A DNA stretch of 64,000 nucleotides from Barnesiella sp. WM24 (GCF_004570975.1 NZ_SPPC01000013.1:1-64000), one strand, 5' to 3'; positions 26,862 through 35,429 are shown, counted from the first letter of the stretch. Notes: generated from the sequence alone by a model not told the origin. Numbers and translations are program-made.

Positions 26862-28112
26862 ATGATGCGGCAGATACTCATAATTGACGACAACGTATCG
26901 GATTCCAACGAGATAAAGCGACTTTTAGCCGGGTTTGGTTCGGAGATTTATCAGTCATTGCGGATAGGCATGGCAAAAGAAGATCTGATGAAATTTGATA
27001 GAGGCGATATCGTAATCTGTGATTTCAAACTGCCTGACGGCAATGCAATTGAGCTAATGGAATGGCTAGACCGAAAGGATGTCGGGTGTAGTGTATTTGT
27101 GATAACTGATGTCGAAACAGTTGCTGATGCTGTTGCATCATTCCGTGCAGGGGCAAAGGACTACATCAATAAGCGTCTTATCCGCGAACTGCTTATACCG
27201 AAAATCAAGACCTTAATTGGTAGAGATAACGATGACAACTTCCCATTATTGTTTTCTCGCAAAAGCGACGGATGCCTGCGAGCGTACAGTGCCGCCCACA
27301 TAGTGGCACCCACAAACCTTAATGTGTTGATTGTCGGGGAAAGTGGTGTAGGGAAAGAGCCGTTAGCGCAGGAGATTTACGACGTAAGCGCGAAAAGCAA
27401 CAAACCTTGTGTATTGCTTGACTGCGGAACTCTCCACTATCTGCCATTAAATCATAATCCCAAACAGCCAATGACACTGCTGGATGCAGTGACGGCGCAG
27501 TTTCGTAAGGCTCAGGGCGGAACGGTGATACTTGACAATGTGCAACTGCTGTCGCAGGATATGCAGTCGATAGTTCTACATATTCTGGCAAACAGCAAGC
27601 ACGACACTCGGATTATAGCTACCGCAACACCAGATATTACCGAAATGGTGGTTGAAGGGAGTTTTCTCTCGGCGTTGTTCTACAAAATTAAGGAATTCAC
27701 AATAACGCTTCCGCCTTTGTGCGAGTGTCAGGATGACATCCCGCTGCTTGCCGATTTCTATTTACGGCATTACAACACCGAATTTGGCAAAAACGTAAAG
27801 CGGTTTGATAACTCCGCACAAAAAGAGATGCGCCTACATTCATGGCCCGGCAATATCCGTGAACTTAAACACGTTGTTCGAGTGGCAGTACTGAAAACAC
27901 GTGGCGATATCATCACAAAGAATAATCTTGAACTTGACACACCGGCAAGCCTTGTGAAAATGAACTTTCGTTTGGATGACACCAGCTTCGAAAAAGCAAA
28001 AATCACCGCAGCAATAGCCCATACCGGCGGCAACATGGCACAAGCCGCCAGACTACTCGGCATCACAGAGAAAACGCTCTTGATCAAACGGAAAAAGCAT
28101 GGACTGAAATAA
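26862..28112 (+). CDS. NtrC-like receiver-AAA-Fis regulator lacking GAFTGA (paralogue)
   Basis: 416 residues; the second Met (26865) matches the start of the paralogue at 18087 better. The receiver has VICDFKLPDG. The AAA part has GESGVGKE, then GGTVILDNVQ in the Walker B position (no Glu), and no GAFTGA. A Fis HTH ends it (AARLLGITEKTLLIKRKKHGLK). Most of the protein is close to the 18087 product. One stretch of about 54 bases around YINKRLIRELLIPKIK is almost identical at the DNA level. No partner kinase is seen. Confidence 0.82.
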   Translation: MMRQILIIDDNVSDSNEIKRLLAGFGSEIYQSLRIGMAKEDLMKFDRGDIVICDFKLPDGNAIELMEWLDRKDVGCSVFVITDVETVADAVASFRAGAKDYINKRLIRELLIPKIKTLIGRDNDDNFPLLFSRKSDGCLRAYSAAHIVAPTNLNVLIVGESGVGKEPLAQEIYDVSAKSNKPCVLLDCGTLHYLPLNHNPKQPMTLLDAVTAQFRKAQGGTVILDNVQLLSQDMQSIVLHILANSKHDTRIIATATPDITEMVVEGSFLSALFYKIKEFTITLPPLCECQDDIPLLADFYLRHYNTEFGKNVKRFDNSAQKEMRLHSWPGNIRELKHVVRVAVLKTRGDIITKNNLELDTPASLVKMNFRLDDTSFEKAKITAAIAHTGGNMAQAARLLGITEKTLLIKRKKHGLK

Positions 28113-28192
28113 TGTACCACTTCTTAGGTGGTATATTGCGATGCAAGTGGTATGCTCATATTATATTCAGATAAGAGCCTCACAAAACACGA

Positions 28193-28218
28193 AAAAGGTT
28201 ATATCTATACAACCTTTT
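28193..28218 (+). terminator. Terminator after the NtrC-like gene
   Basis: AAAAGGTT (28193-28200) and AACCTTTT (28211-28218) form an 8-bp stem around ATATCTATAC. The same structure recurs at 41351-41377 downstream of an RND gene. Confidence 0.6.
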
Positions 28219-28231
28219 CAGAATTTATTAT

Positions 28232-28239
28232 TAACTTTG
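28232..28239 (+). promoter_or_regulatory. -7 box of the Fic gene
   Basis: TAACTTTG fits TAnnTTTG, 24 bases before the ATG at 28263. Confidence 0.5.
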
Positions 28240-28262
28240 TACGGATGTAACACGAATTCCGT

Positions 28263-29330
28263 ATGAAGTATCTCAATATAAAGAAGGCACTTGCCGCTTG
28301 GCAGAATATACAGCCACTAACAGAGAAAGACAAGGAGAGGCTTAGCCGTCGTTTTACTGTTGATTTTAACTACAATAGCAACCATATCGAGGGTAACACC
28401 TTGACTTATGGGCAGACGGAAATACTGTTGCTGTTCGGCAAGGTAATCGGCGAGGCCGATGTGCGCGATGTTGAGGAGATGACAGCAAGTAATGTCGGTC
28501 TGCGTATGATGACGGAAGAAGCTGCGGTTAAGGATATACCATTGACACAGAATTTCATACGGACATTGCACAAAACCCTTTTACGCGAAGATTACACAGT
28601 CTATCGTAATTTGCCGGGTGGCGTACAGACAAGCTATGTTATACACGCAGGGCAATATAAGACACGCCCCAATAGCGTAATCACAAGATATGGTGACAGA
28701 TTCGAGTACGCTTCACCTGAGGAAACACCCGGACTTATGGCAGACTTAGTCGACTGGTACAATACAGCTGAGCAGGAGGGAAAACTTTCTCCCGTTGAGC
28801 TTGCTGCATTATTCCACTATCGCTATATCCGCATACATCCCTTTGAAGATGGCAACGGACGTATCGCCAGACTGATGGTGAATTATATTCTTACCCGACA
28901 CAACTACCCGATGATTGTAGTACGCAGCCGCAAGAAAAGCGAATATCTCGAAGCGCTCCATCAGGCAGATCTCGAAGTAGGTCCAGTGCCGAGCGACGGC
29001 GCCCACGCAGACATCAAGGATATACGCCCGTTTCTAAAGTATTTCAACGAACTGGTCGCGACAGAGGTGTATAACGATGTATTGTTTGTAAGTGAAAAAG
29101 ATGAGAATGTCTGGTGGTATGATGGAGAACGGATTGCTTTCCGCACGCCCAACTATACTAAAATCCTGAATGCTATGCGCACCCGGCCGACACTGACACT
29201 TGCAGACATGCAGGAAGAAACCGGCATCAGCATTACCGCCATCCAAAAATTGCTTGACAAACTCATTTCAAAAAAATATGTTGAGCGCGGCGAGAAAGAA
29301 GGAAGCTGGCGAGTGTTCCTGACGCAATAA
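28263..29330 (+). CDS. Fic-domain protein with inhibitory motif and winged helix
   Basis: 355 residues. The Fic core motif HPFEDGNGR is complete at 192-200. An inhibitory motif SNHIEGN (39-45; pattern S/T-x3-E-G/N) in the N-terminal helix would hold the enzyme inactive. A C-terminal winged helix (about 300-355; MQEETGISITAIQKLLDKL) suggests DNA binding or autoregulation. Such enzymes usually transfer AMP to a target protein; the target here is unknown. An 82-base copy of its 3' part lies at 41383-41464. It may belong to the defence cluster with the reverse transcriptase downstream. Confidence 0.9.
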   Translation: MKYLNIKKALAAWQNIQPLTEKDKERLSRRFTVDFNYNSNHIEGNTLTYGQTEILLLFGKVIGEADVRDVEEMTASNVGLRMMTEEAAVKDIPLTQNFIRTLHKTLLREDYTVYRNLPGGVQTSYVIHAGQYKTRPNSVITRYGDRFEYASPEETPGLMADLVDWYNTAEQEGKLSPVELAALFHYRYIRIHPFEDGNGRIARLMVNYILTRHNYPMIVVRSRKKSEYLEALHQADLEVGPVPSDGAHADIKDIRPFLKYFNELVATEVYNDVLFVSEKDENVWWYDGERIAFRTPNYTKILNAMRTRPTLTLADMQEETGISITAIQKLLDKLISKKYVERGEKEGSWRVFLTQ

Positions 29331-29392
29331 TATCAAGGAATTGTTTACTTAATTATCTGCTAAAGATTGTAGTCCTGAACCACTTTTTGTTG

Positions 29393-29400
29393 TACTTTTG
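29393..29400 (+). promoter_or_regulatory. -7 box of the reverse transcriptase gene
   Basis: TACTTTTG fits TAnnTTTG. The predicted leader of about 33 bases is too short to hold a structured RNA upstream of the gene. Confidence 0.5.
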
Positions 29401-29439
29401 TAATAAGTATAGAAAGATTCTTATTTTGATATTTATATA

Positions 29440-30801
29440 ATGAATATATCATTCTCCCAATATATCTCTGAGATTGATTTTCTCAGTTATTTTGATAAAG
29501 AAATTCTGCCTAAAAAAGGTGGAGGTAGGGATCATATGTCTCCATCATCTTATCGCAAGACCTTTATCAATGAAATAAATTGGTTGAAAGAGAAATGTAT
29601 ATTGGGAGAATATAAATTTTCTCCTTATCAAGAAAAATTAATTTTAAAAGGAAAAGGTAGATTACCTCGTGTACTTTCGATTCCAATTGTCCGCGATCGT
29701 TTCGTCCTTTCAATGCTAAACGACTACTTAACAGAGGTAATAGGATTAAAATACGAAGCTCCGAATAGGTATATATATTATATCATCAAGTATCTTCAAG
29801 AAAATCAGCATACATCTATTCGCTTTTTTAAAACAGATTTAGCGTCCTTCTATGACAATATAAATCATTCTGTTTTAATTAGACAGCTATCCAATAAAGT
29901 CGAAGGCTCTGTATTAAAACTAATTTTGAATGCAATCACAACTCCTACTATATCCAATTCAACTGACACAAATCAGATTAACACAAAAGGTGTCCCACAA
30001 GGATTATCCATCTCAAACATATTGGCGGCAACATATATGGAAGAATGCCACAATGCAATGAAGAGTTCTTTTGACAGAGGACTCTTTTTAAGGTATGTTG
30101 ATGACATTCTGGTATTAACATCGGATACTATTGATATAAAAAGCATAATAACTAATCAGATTTCGCGTTTTAATCTTGGATTAGAGTTGACAGAGGGAAA
30201 AACAAAGTCCGGTCAAATATCAGAAGATAGCTTTGATTATATTGGCTACCAAATAACCTCAAGCAAAATCTCTATCAAAAAATCAAATCGTGACAAATTC
30301 ACCGATCGCATTGTCAGGCGTTGCTTTCAAGCCAAGCTGCAATATTCTGACGCTCTACTACGACCACGATTTATCAAAAATGATGATGAATTTTGTGAAT
30401 ATACCGAGGCTGATTTAAATTTGATGATTTCAGGCTTTAGAGTTGCCAATCATAATTATGGTTGGATTGCATACTTTCAGCAGATTACGGATTTATCAAT
30501 TCTTTACCAGATTGATGCATTAATAAAAAAATCTATCGGAAGAGAATTATTTGAGAAACTTAGAATAAATTCGATTGTGCGTACATACTTTGATATTAAA
30601 CACAATGATGGACGCTCAATATTAGTCGACTTCGATAAAATTTCCAATAGAGGAGAGCGAATAGCTTATCTTAAAAAGTTTGGCTATTATAAAAAAACAG
30701 AATCGGAAGACATTTCAGATGAAGATGTAAATAGACGATTCAGTAAGATGTTACAAGACTTTGTTAGAAAAAGTGAAATTGACATTCGAGAGTTATCATA
30801 A
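29440..30801 (+). CDS. Reverse transcriptase of a defence (UG/Abi-like DRT) type
   Basis: 453 residues. Palm motifs in order: motif A FFKTDLASFYDNINH (Asp133), the NTKGVPQGLSISNILA segment (PQG 186-188), catalytic RYVDDILVL (YVDD 219-222) and LELTEGKTKSG. There is no group II maturase domain X, no HNH nuclease and no intron RNA nearby. The C-terminal 170 residues are helical and unassigned. The AT-rich gene is followed by a structured intergenic element and a SLATT membrane protein, a combination known from defence-associated reverse transcriptases. It probably copies an RNA template to trigger or block infection. The exact class needs a phylogeny. Confidence 0.85.
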   Translation: MNISFSQYISEIDFLSYFDKEILPKKGGGRDHMSPSSYRKTFINEINWLKEKCILGEYKFSPYQEKLILKGKGRLPRVLSIPIVRDRFVLSMLNDYLTEVIGLKYEAPNRYIYYIIKYLQENQHTSIRFFKTDLASFYDNINHSVLIRQLSNKVEGSVLKLILNAITTPTISNSTDTNQINTKGVPQGLSISNILAATYMEECHNAMKSSFDRGLFLRYVDDILVLTSDTIDIKSIITNQISRFNLGLELTEGKTKSGQISEDSFDYIGYQITSSKISIKKSNRDKFTDRIVRRCFQAKLQYSDALLRPRFIKNDDEFCEYTEADLNLMISGFRVANHNYGWIAYFQQITDLSILYQIDALIKKSIGRELFEKLRINSIVRTYFDIKHNDGRSILVDFDKISNRGERIAYLKKFGYYKKTESEDISDEDVNRRFSKMLQDFVRKSEIDIRELS

Positions 30802-30805
30802 TCAC

Positions 30806-30935
30806 AAGAAGGAAGGGATGGCTGCATATGCAGGACTGGCATTTGTCAGTATTGGTAAGACTATCCTTTTTCATAAGGACATTTGGCCGTTTATACGGAA
30901 TCGTTTCGCGTTTTAATTTTATTCCCTTCCTTCTT
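30806..30935 (+). ncRNA. Candidate template RNA between reverse transcriptase and SLATT genes
   Basis: AAGAAGGAAGGGA (30806-30818) and TCCCTTCCTTCTT (30923-30935) form a perfect 13-bp stem closing a 104-nt interior. Inside are the palindrome CTGCATATGCAG (30822-30833), a short hairpin TCCTT/AAGGA (30864-30868 with 30875-30879) and three CGTTT words (30888, 30902, 30909). The element exactly fills the gap between the two genes. Defence reverse transcriptases often use an adjacent structured RNA as template, which is my reading here. A long-loop mRNA structure controlling the SLATT gene is the alternative. Confidence 0.5.
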
Positions 30936-30952
30936 TTTAAATACAACAAAAT

Positions 30953-31570
30953 ATGAATGAAATGCTAAATAAAATGGCTGAAAGATGTTGGAAAACAGCC
31001 ATAGCCCGCTTCGAATCTGCAAGACGGATGAAACGTTGTCATAATGCATCTACACTATGCATTGCAATGGTATCGTTGGAGATAATTGTAATAAACTTGT
31101 TGATATTCATAAAACAGCTTGAATTAAACGAGGTCATTATTACGATTACTACTGTTGGACTGTCAATGTTTGTACTTGTTCTGTCGCTGATTGTTTCGCA
31201 TCTAAAATATGAAAAACGAGAAGAGCAATATCACGAATGCGGATTAGAACTTTCAAATTTAGAAAGGGATATCAAAATCTATCTTACCTGTGGCACTGAA
31301 ATCTCGCATGAAACATTGAAATATTATAATGATCAGTACAATTCCATTCTTCAAAAATGGAATTTAAATCATTCTGACACTGACTTTGAGTGGGCAATTT
31401 ATAAGAATGGCAAGTTACACAAAGAAACTCCAGAAAATGTTAATTGGAGAAGGAATACATTTTTAGAAGTAAAATGGCATATTCTAAGATCGGATAGTAT
31501 TTACCATCTTATTACAGCGTTGGGTTTTATAGCCATCATTCTTATAATTGCATATAGCCGACCTGTATAA
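30953..31570 (+). CDS. SLATT-domain membrane protein, probable effector
   Basis: 205 residues. Two adjacent membrane segments (about 33-53 and 60-82) follow a basic helix, then a cytoplasmic helical region (LKYEKREEQYHECGLELSNLERDI) and a third hydrophobic segment at the C-terminus (about 184-202). This is the SLATT architecture (the SLATT_5 group is known beside reverse transcriptases). SLATT proteins are thought to open pores or damage the membrane when a linked nucleic-acid sensor is triggered. Pairing with the upstream reverse transcriptase supports an abortive-infection role. Confidence 0.75.
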   Translation: MNEMLNKMAERCWKTAIARFESARRMKRCHNASTLCIAMVSLEIIVINLLIFIKQLELNEVIITITTVGLSMFVLVLSLIVSHLKYEKREEQYHECGLELSNLERDIKIYLTCGTEISHETLKYYNDQYNSILQKWNLNHSDTDFEWAIYKNGKLHKETPENVNWRRNTFLEVKWHILRSDSIYHLITALGFIAIILIIAYSRPV

Positions 31571-31871
31571 ATCCCCACAAAAGACTCTAAAAATCGATCT
31601 GTATAAACTCGGAATTTGCAGATATATAAGAATATATCGACTAATGATACGATATCAAAATGTAATGAATTTTCTAACATACAAAATTTTAATATCAATA
31701 TTTGACAGATACTCATATAGTTTTACTATCTTTGCAGTAGAGTTTTTGCAGCGGCAAGGCAACAGATTATTGAAAATCGCAGAAGCAGAGAGGTGTCCCA
31801 AGAGGGTACGGTCTGCATTTTGGCTAAGATAAACGTATTGAACCCCAGTGAGTTGGCAAAATATTCAAAGC
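31571..31871. other. AT-rich intergenic stretch with no accepted gene
   Basis: No convincing gene. It ends with a segment containing GGTGTCCCAAGAGGGTAC (31791 onward) that resembles part of the sequence left of the integrase (near 21053). Confidence 0.5.
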
Positions 31872-32046
31872 CTCTCCGGGGTCACAATCAAAAATGGCAA
31901 AACGCCGAAAAGCACTGAAATCACTTGATTTTCAGCGCTTTTTCTTTTTACCAAAATCGAGGAACACTGAAAAATATTACGGTCGGCTGTGAGTGATGTG
32001 TGAGTGGTCACAATTGTGAGCGATTCCACTCACAGTTGATTATTCT
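31872..32046 (+). repeat. Long intergenic repeat, copy B
   Basis: About 175 bp matching 34169-34341 along its whole length. It begins CTCTCCGGGGTCACAA, contains a hairpin AAAAGCACTGAAA / TTTCAGCGCTTTT (31908-31920 with 31930-31942), then a block with CTGTGAGTG (31987) inverted as CACTCACAG (32027). Together with copy C it brackets the ATPase gene at 32365 and the broken gene after it. Confidence 0.8.
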
Positions 32047-32364
32047 TGACTGTGAGCTGACTGAAGCACACGATGTTACCATCATATACCAGTTCACAAA
32101 GTGGGGTTTTGATGTTTGACCTTGATGTGCCGGGTATGCTGGAGCATTTGCGAAAGATAAGAGAAGCCGTGTTACTGCTCCCCAATCCCAGTATCGAATA
32201 TATGAATTGCCAAAATTTAGAATGGCTATTTATCTGTGGAACTGCAATATAGACATTCTGTAGGCTAACATTTTGAGAATCACCCCATATTTGCAGTAAA
32301 AACATTTTGAGAATCACTCTATTATTTGTAGCTTTGCGCCTGAAATACAAAATATTACGTTTAT
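32047..32364. other. Gap with a 17-nt direct repeat and a promoter
   Basis: AACATTTTGAGAATCAC occurs at 32267-32283 and again at 32301-32317 (34-nt spacing), just upstream of a -7 box TAGCTTTG (32329-32336) for the ATPase gene at 32365. The repeat may be an operator. A 46-codon frame at 32112-32252 (MFDLDVPGMLEHLRKIREAV...) may be a gene relic; I do not recognise it. Confidence 0.55.
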
Positions 32365-33696
32365 ATGATATTCAAACGCAAAATATATAACGAGTTACTT
32401 GACTGGAAAAATGAGGACAACGGCACAACGGCTATATTGATTAAAGGGGCGCGTCGTGTCGGAAAATCAACCATTGCCGAGGAATTCGCCAGGAACGAAT
32501 ACAGTTCATATATACTGATTGACTTTACAAAATGCTCTGCAGAAATACGCAGTTTATTTGATGATGTTTCTGACTTAAACAGGATATTTCTTAAACTACA
32601 ACTTGAATATGGAGTGACTCTTGAAACAAGAAAGTCAGTCATTATCTTTGATGAGGTGCAGTTCTGCCCAATGGCACGGCAGGCAATCAAACATCTTGTG
32701 GCAGACGGAAGATATGACTATATTGAGACCGGATCTCTTATATCTATACGAAAAAATGTTCAAAATATCCTAATTCCAAGCGAAGAGAATGAAGTAAGCA
32801 TGTATCCAATGGACTACGAGGAATTCAAGTGGGCCATGAATGACCATGCCACTATTCCGCTGCTGAAACAATGCTTTCAGGAAAAGAAACCGTTGGGAGA
32901 TGCCACTAACCGTAAGTTAATGCGCGATTTCAGGTTGTATATGGTGGTAGGTGGTATGCCTAAGGCGGTTGCAACTCTTATTGAAACCAATAATCTCGAA
33001 AAAGTGGATCGTGTAAAAAGAGGAATCATCAATCTCTATGAAAAAGATTTCAACCGCATAGATCCGACAGGCAATGCATCAAAGATATTTCATCAGATTC
33101 CAGCGCAGTTGACGGGTAATGCCAACCGATATATGACATGGCGGGCGACTGAAGGTGTTGCCCAATCTTCATTGAACGAAATCATTTCTGAAATGAAAGA
33201 GTCGATGGTTGTCAATATCGCTTATCATGCGAATGATCCAAATGCAGGAATGGCACTCCATCATTCTACGGACAACTTCAAGATGTATTTAGGTGACACG
33301 GGGCTGTTCATAACACTTGCATTCTGGGATAAAAAATTTACTGACAACGTCATTTACCATAAACTTTTAAGCGACAAACTGGCCGCAGATCTGGGTTATG
33401 TATATGAAAATGTCGTATCACAGATGCTTAAAGCCACCGGAAATGAACTGTATTACTACACCTTCCCTACAGAAAGCGGCAAGCACAACTATGAGATTGA
33501 TTTTCTGATTGCAGATGGTGACAAGATAAGCCCGATTGAAGTCAAATCATCCGGGTATAAAGCACATGCCTCTCTTGACGCCTTTGCCAATAAGTTTTCG
33601 AGCAGGATACGTAGCCGTTATCTTATATATACCAAGGATTTGCGGAAAGAAGCCGACATAATTTGTTTTCCTGCATATATGACAATGTTTTTATAG
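32365..33696 (+). CDS. AAA_14/DUF4143 ATPase with nuclease-like C-terminus
   Basis: 443 residues. Walker A is GARRVGKS (28-35) and Walker B SVIIFDEVQ (91-99). The family segments ETGSLISIRKN and PMDYEEFKWAM follow. The C-terminal DUF4143 half contains YEIDFLIADGDKISPIEVK, a PD-(D/E)XK-like core with Asp and a full E-x-K. The function of this family is not established. It is distinct from, but related to, the gene at 19482. It is bracketed by the long repeat copies at 31872 and 34169. Confidence 0.85.
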   Translation: MIFKRKIYNELLDWKNEDNGTTAILIKGARRVGKSTIAEEFARNEYSSYILIDFTKCSAEIRSLFDDVSDLNRIFLKLQLEYGVTLETRKSVIIFDEVQFCPMARQAIKHLVADGRYDYIETGSLISIRKNVQNILIPSEENEVSMYPMDYEEFKWAMNDHATIPLLKQCFQEKKPLGDATNRKLMRDFRLYMVVGGMPKAVATLIETNNLEKVDRVKRGIINLYEKDFNRIDPTGNASKIFHQIPAQLTGNANRYMTWRATEGVAQSSLNEIISEMKESMVVNIAYHANDPNAGMALHHSTDNFKMYLGDTGLFITLAFWDKKFTDNVIYHKLLSDKLAADLGYVYENVVSQMLKATGNELYYYTFPTESGKHNYEIDFLIADGDKISPIEVKSSGYKAHASLDAFANKFSSRIRSRYLIYTKDLRKEADIICFPAYMTMFL

Positions 33697-34111
33697 TAAT
33701 GCAGCTGCTGTGCTCTTCGGAAAAGATTTCACCGATTATCCGCGGTGCAAGTTGCGTCTTGCCCGCTTTAAGGGTACAACCAAACGGGATTTCATCGACA
33801 ATCAGCAAGAGGAGGGGAACATCTTTCAGTTAGTTGACGCGGCAATGTCCTTCTTTTTCAAGCACCTTAACCTGTCAGGCACGACACACAATCGACTTTA
33901 CCGGGAAGATGAGCTTGAAATTCCATATGATGCGCTGCGCGAGAGCATTGTCAACGCATACTGTCACATGAATTGGGGATATGAGGTTGCCACTGTCGGA
34001 CTTGCAATCTATGATGACAGGATTGAGATTGAGAATGCCGGCAGGTTCCCGGCTCGTATATCTCCGGATGCTATGATGAGGAACGAGGAGATAGAGATGG
34101 AAAATCCATGA
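33697..34111 (+). pseudogene. Fragment of an AlbA_2/ATPase (RecG-like C-terminal) protein
   Basis: The frame running through 33710 reads AAVLLFGKDF..YPRCKLRLARFKGTTK, then an LREsIVNAYCHMNW stretch and DDRIEIENAGRFP, all from the second half of Schlafen-AlbA_2 transcriptional-regulator-like ATPases. The N-terminal DNA-binding domain and the C-terminus are missing. The frame begins right after the ATPase stop without a start codon of its own, so this is a deletion remnant. Confidence 0.65.
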
Positions 34112-34168
34112 TTTTCAAGAATTATAAAGTATTGATAGCCAACAGACTTAACCCCTGCCGAGATAAAT

Positions 34169-34341
34169 CTCTCCGGGGTCACAAGCCAAAGCGGCTAAAT
34201 GTTTAAAAACGCTGGAATCACTTGATTTTCAGCGTTTTGCTTTTGCTAAAATCGCGGAACTCTGAAAAATATTCCGGTTGGCTGTGAGTGATGTGCGAGT
34301 GATCACGATTGTGAGCGATTCCACTCACAGTTGATAATTCT
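34169..34341 (+). repeat. Long intergenic repeat, copy C
   Basis: It matches copy B (31872-32046) with scattered differences, including CTCCGGGGTCACAA, a hairpin AAAACGCTGGAATC / GATTTTCAGCGTTTT (34206-34219 with 34224-34238) and the inverted CTGTGAGTG / CACTCACAG pair. Confidence 0.8.
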
Positions 34342-34391
34342 GGGGCAGCGGATTTTCCCGGTGGGCGGAGTGGGATGTCGGAGTATTGTGT

Positions 34392-34399
34392 TATCTTTG
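34392..34399 (+). promoter_or_regulatory. -7 box of the second LytTR kinase gene
   Basis: TATCTTTG fits TAnnTTTG, only 7 bases before the ATG at 34407. The mRNA would be leaderless or nearly so. Confidence 0.5.
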
Positions 34400-34406
34400 C
34401 AAAAAA

Positions 34407-35429
34407 ATGAAAGAGCTTGATTTATATACAAGTAAGAACCGACGGATTGCGATAAGTTTCCTGTGTATGTTCTTCATCACGTATCCGAATGTGATGTGGA
34501 TTCCGTGGAACATTGCCAATCTCGCACCTGATGCGAGATTAGCGTTCTGGTGCTCTTTCGGTTTCAGATGTATCTTTTTCTTCGTTCTGTTCTACTATCA
34601 GATTGGCTATAATATCCGCCGTATCAATAATTGTGGCTTTGCGGGGCGATTTTGGAGAAATATCCTGTTTTCCATCATTGCCGGCGTTGTTTTTATTGCC
34701 ATATCCTATCTGGTGCCATTATTTGGAATCCAGTCAGGCACAGTGGCAAAGCACTTGACTTTTCAGTTTCTTGTAGTCAGTCTATTATGCACGTTCATCG
34801 GCTATATCTATGACCTGAATAATGCCAAGCAACAAAAGGAAATGCAGATTGAGCGATTGAAAATCGAGAATCTGCAAAGCCGCTGCAATGCTCTTGTCAA
34901 TCAAATCAATCCTCATTTCTTTTTCAACTCGCTCAATGGAATATCCTCGCTGGTAAGAAAAGGCAATGACGACAATACTCTTGAATATGTGTCGCAGCTA
35001 TCCGACATTTTCCGCTATATTCTTCAGAGCGACCGCCGGCAGATGGTCACGCTTGAAGAAGAAATAAGTTTTGTCGAGGCATTCTCGCATGTCATGGAGG
35101 TTCGTTTCGGTGGTAAACTACATTTTGACATAGCGATAAGCGATGAACATAAGGCGATGTCTCTGCCGGTATTGTCGCTGCTTCCTCTACTCGAAAACGT
35201 GACAGTCCACAACCGCATAGACTCAGACCACAAGATGACAGTGACAATCCGCTCTGACAAGGATAATGCTGTAATAATAGAGAATCCTGTGTTTCCCAAG
35301 ACATCCGCCCCAGACACAAACGGTACGGGAATCGACAATCTGCGAAACCGATTCAGGCTTCTCGCGGGGAAGGATATCAATGTCAGCAGTGATAACAATA
35401 CGTTCCATGTAACCTTACCTTTGACATAA
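34407..35429 (+). CDS. LytS-type sensor histidine kinase (second system)
   Basis: 340 residues from the ATG at 34407, chosen because the -7 box at 34392-34399 lies between the earlier ATG at 34386 and this one. Four membrane segments (about 13-32, 46-66, 83-106, 117-137), then a coiled linker and the His_kinase domain with His170 in QINPHFFFNSLNGISSL. The ATP-binding part is less standard (LLENVTVHNRID). It is coupled to the LytTR regulator, whose ATG overlaps its stop. Confidence 0.85.
   Translation: MKELDLYTSKNRRIAISFLCMFFITYPNVMWIPWNIANLAPDARLAFWCSFGFRCIFFFVLFYYQIGYNIRRINNCGFAGRFWRNILFSIIAGVVFIAISYLVPLFGIQSGTVAKHLTFQFLVVSLLCTFIGYIYDLNNAKQQKEMQIERLKIENLQSRCNALVNQINPHFFFNSLNGISSLVRKGNDDNTLEYVSQLSDIFRYILQSDRRQMVTLEEEISFVEAFSHVMEVRFGGKLHFDIAISDEHKAMSLPVLSLLPLLENVTVHNRIDSDHKMTVTIRSDKDNAVIIENPVFPKTSAPDTNGTGIDNLRNRFRLLAGKDINVSSDNNTFHVTLPLT

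Noticed and set aside
29440-30801. Group II intron or retron interpretation of the reverse transcriptase
   Set aside because: No maturase/HNH domain, no intron RNA boundaries and no msr-msd with a priming guanosine pattern were seen; the SLATT partner fits a DRT-type system better.
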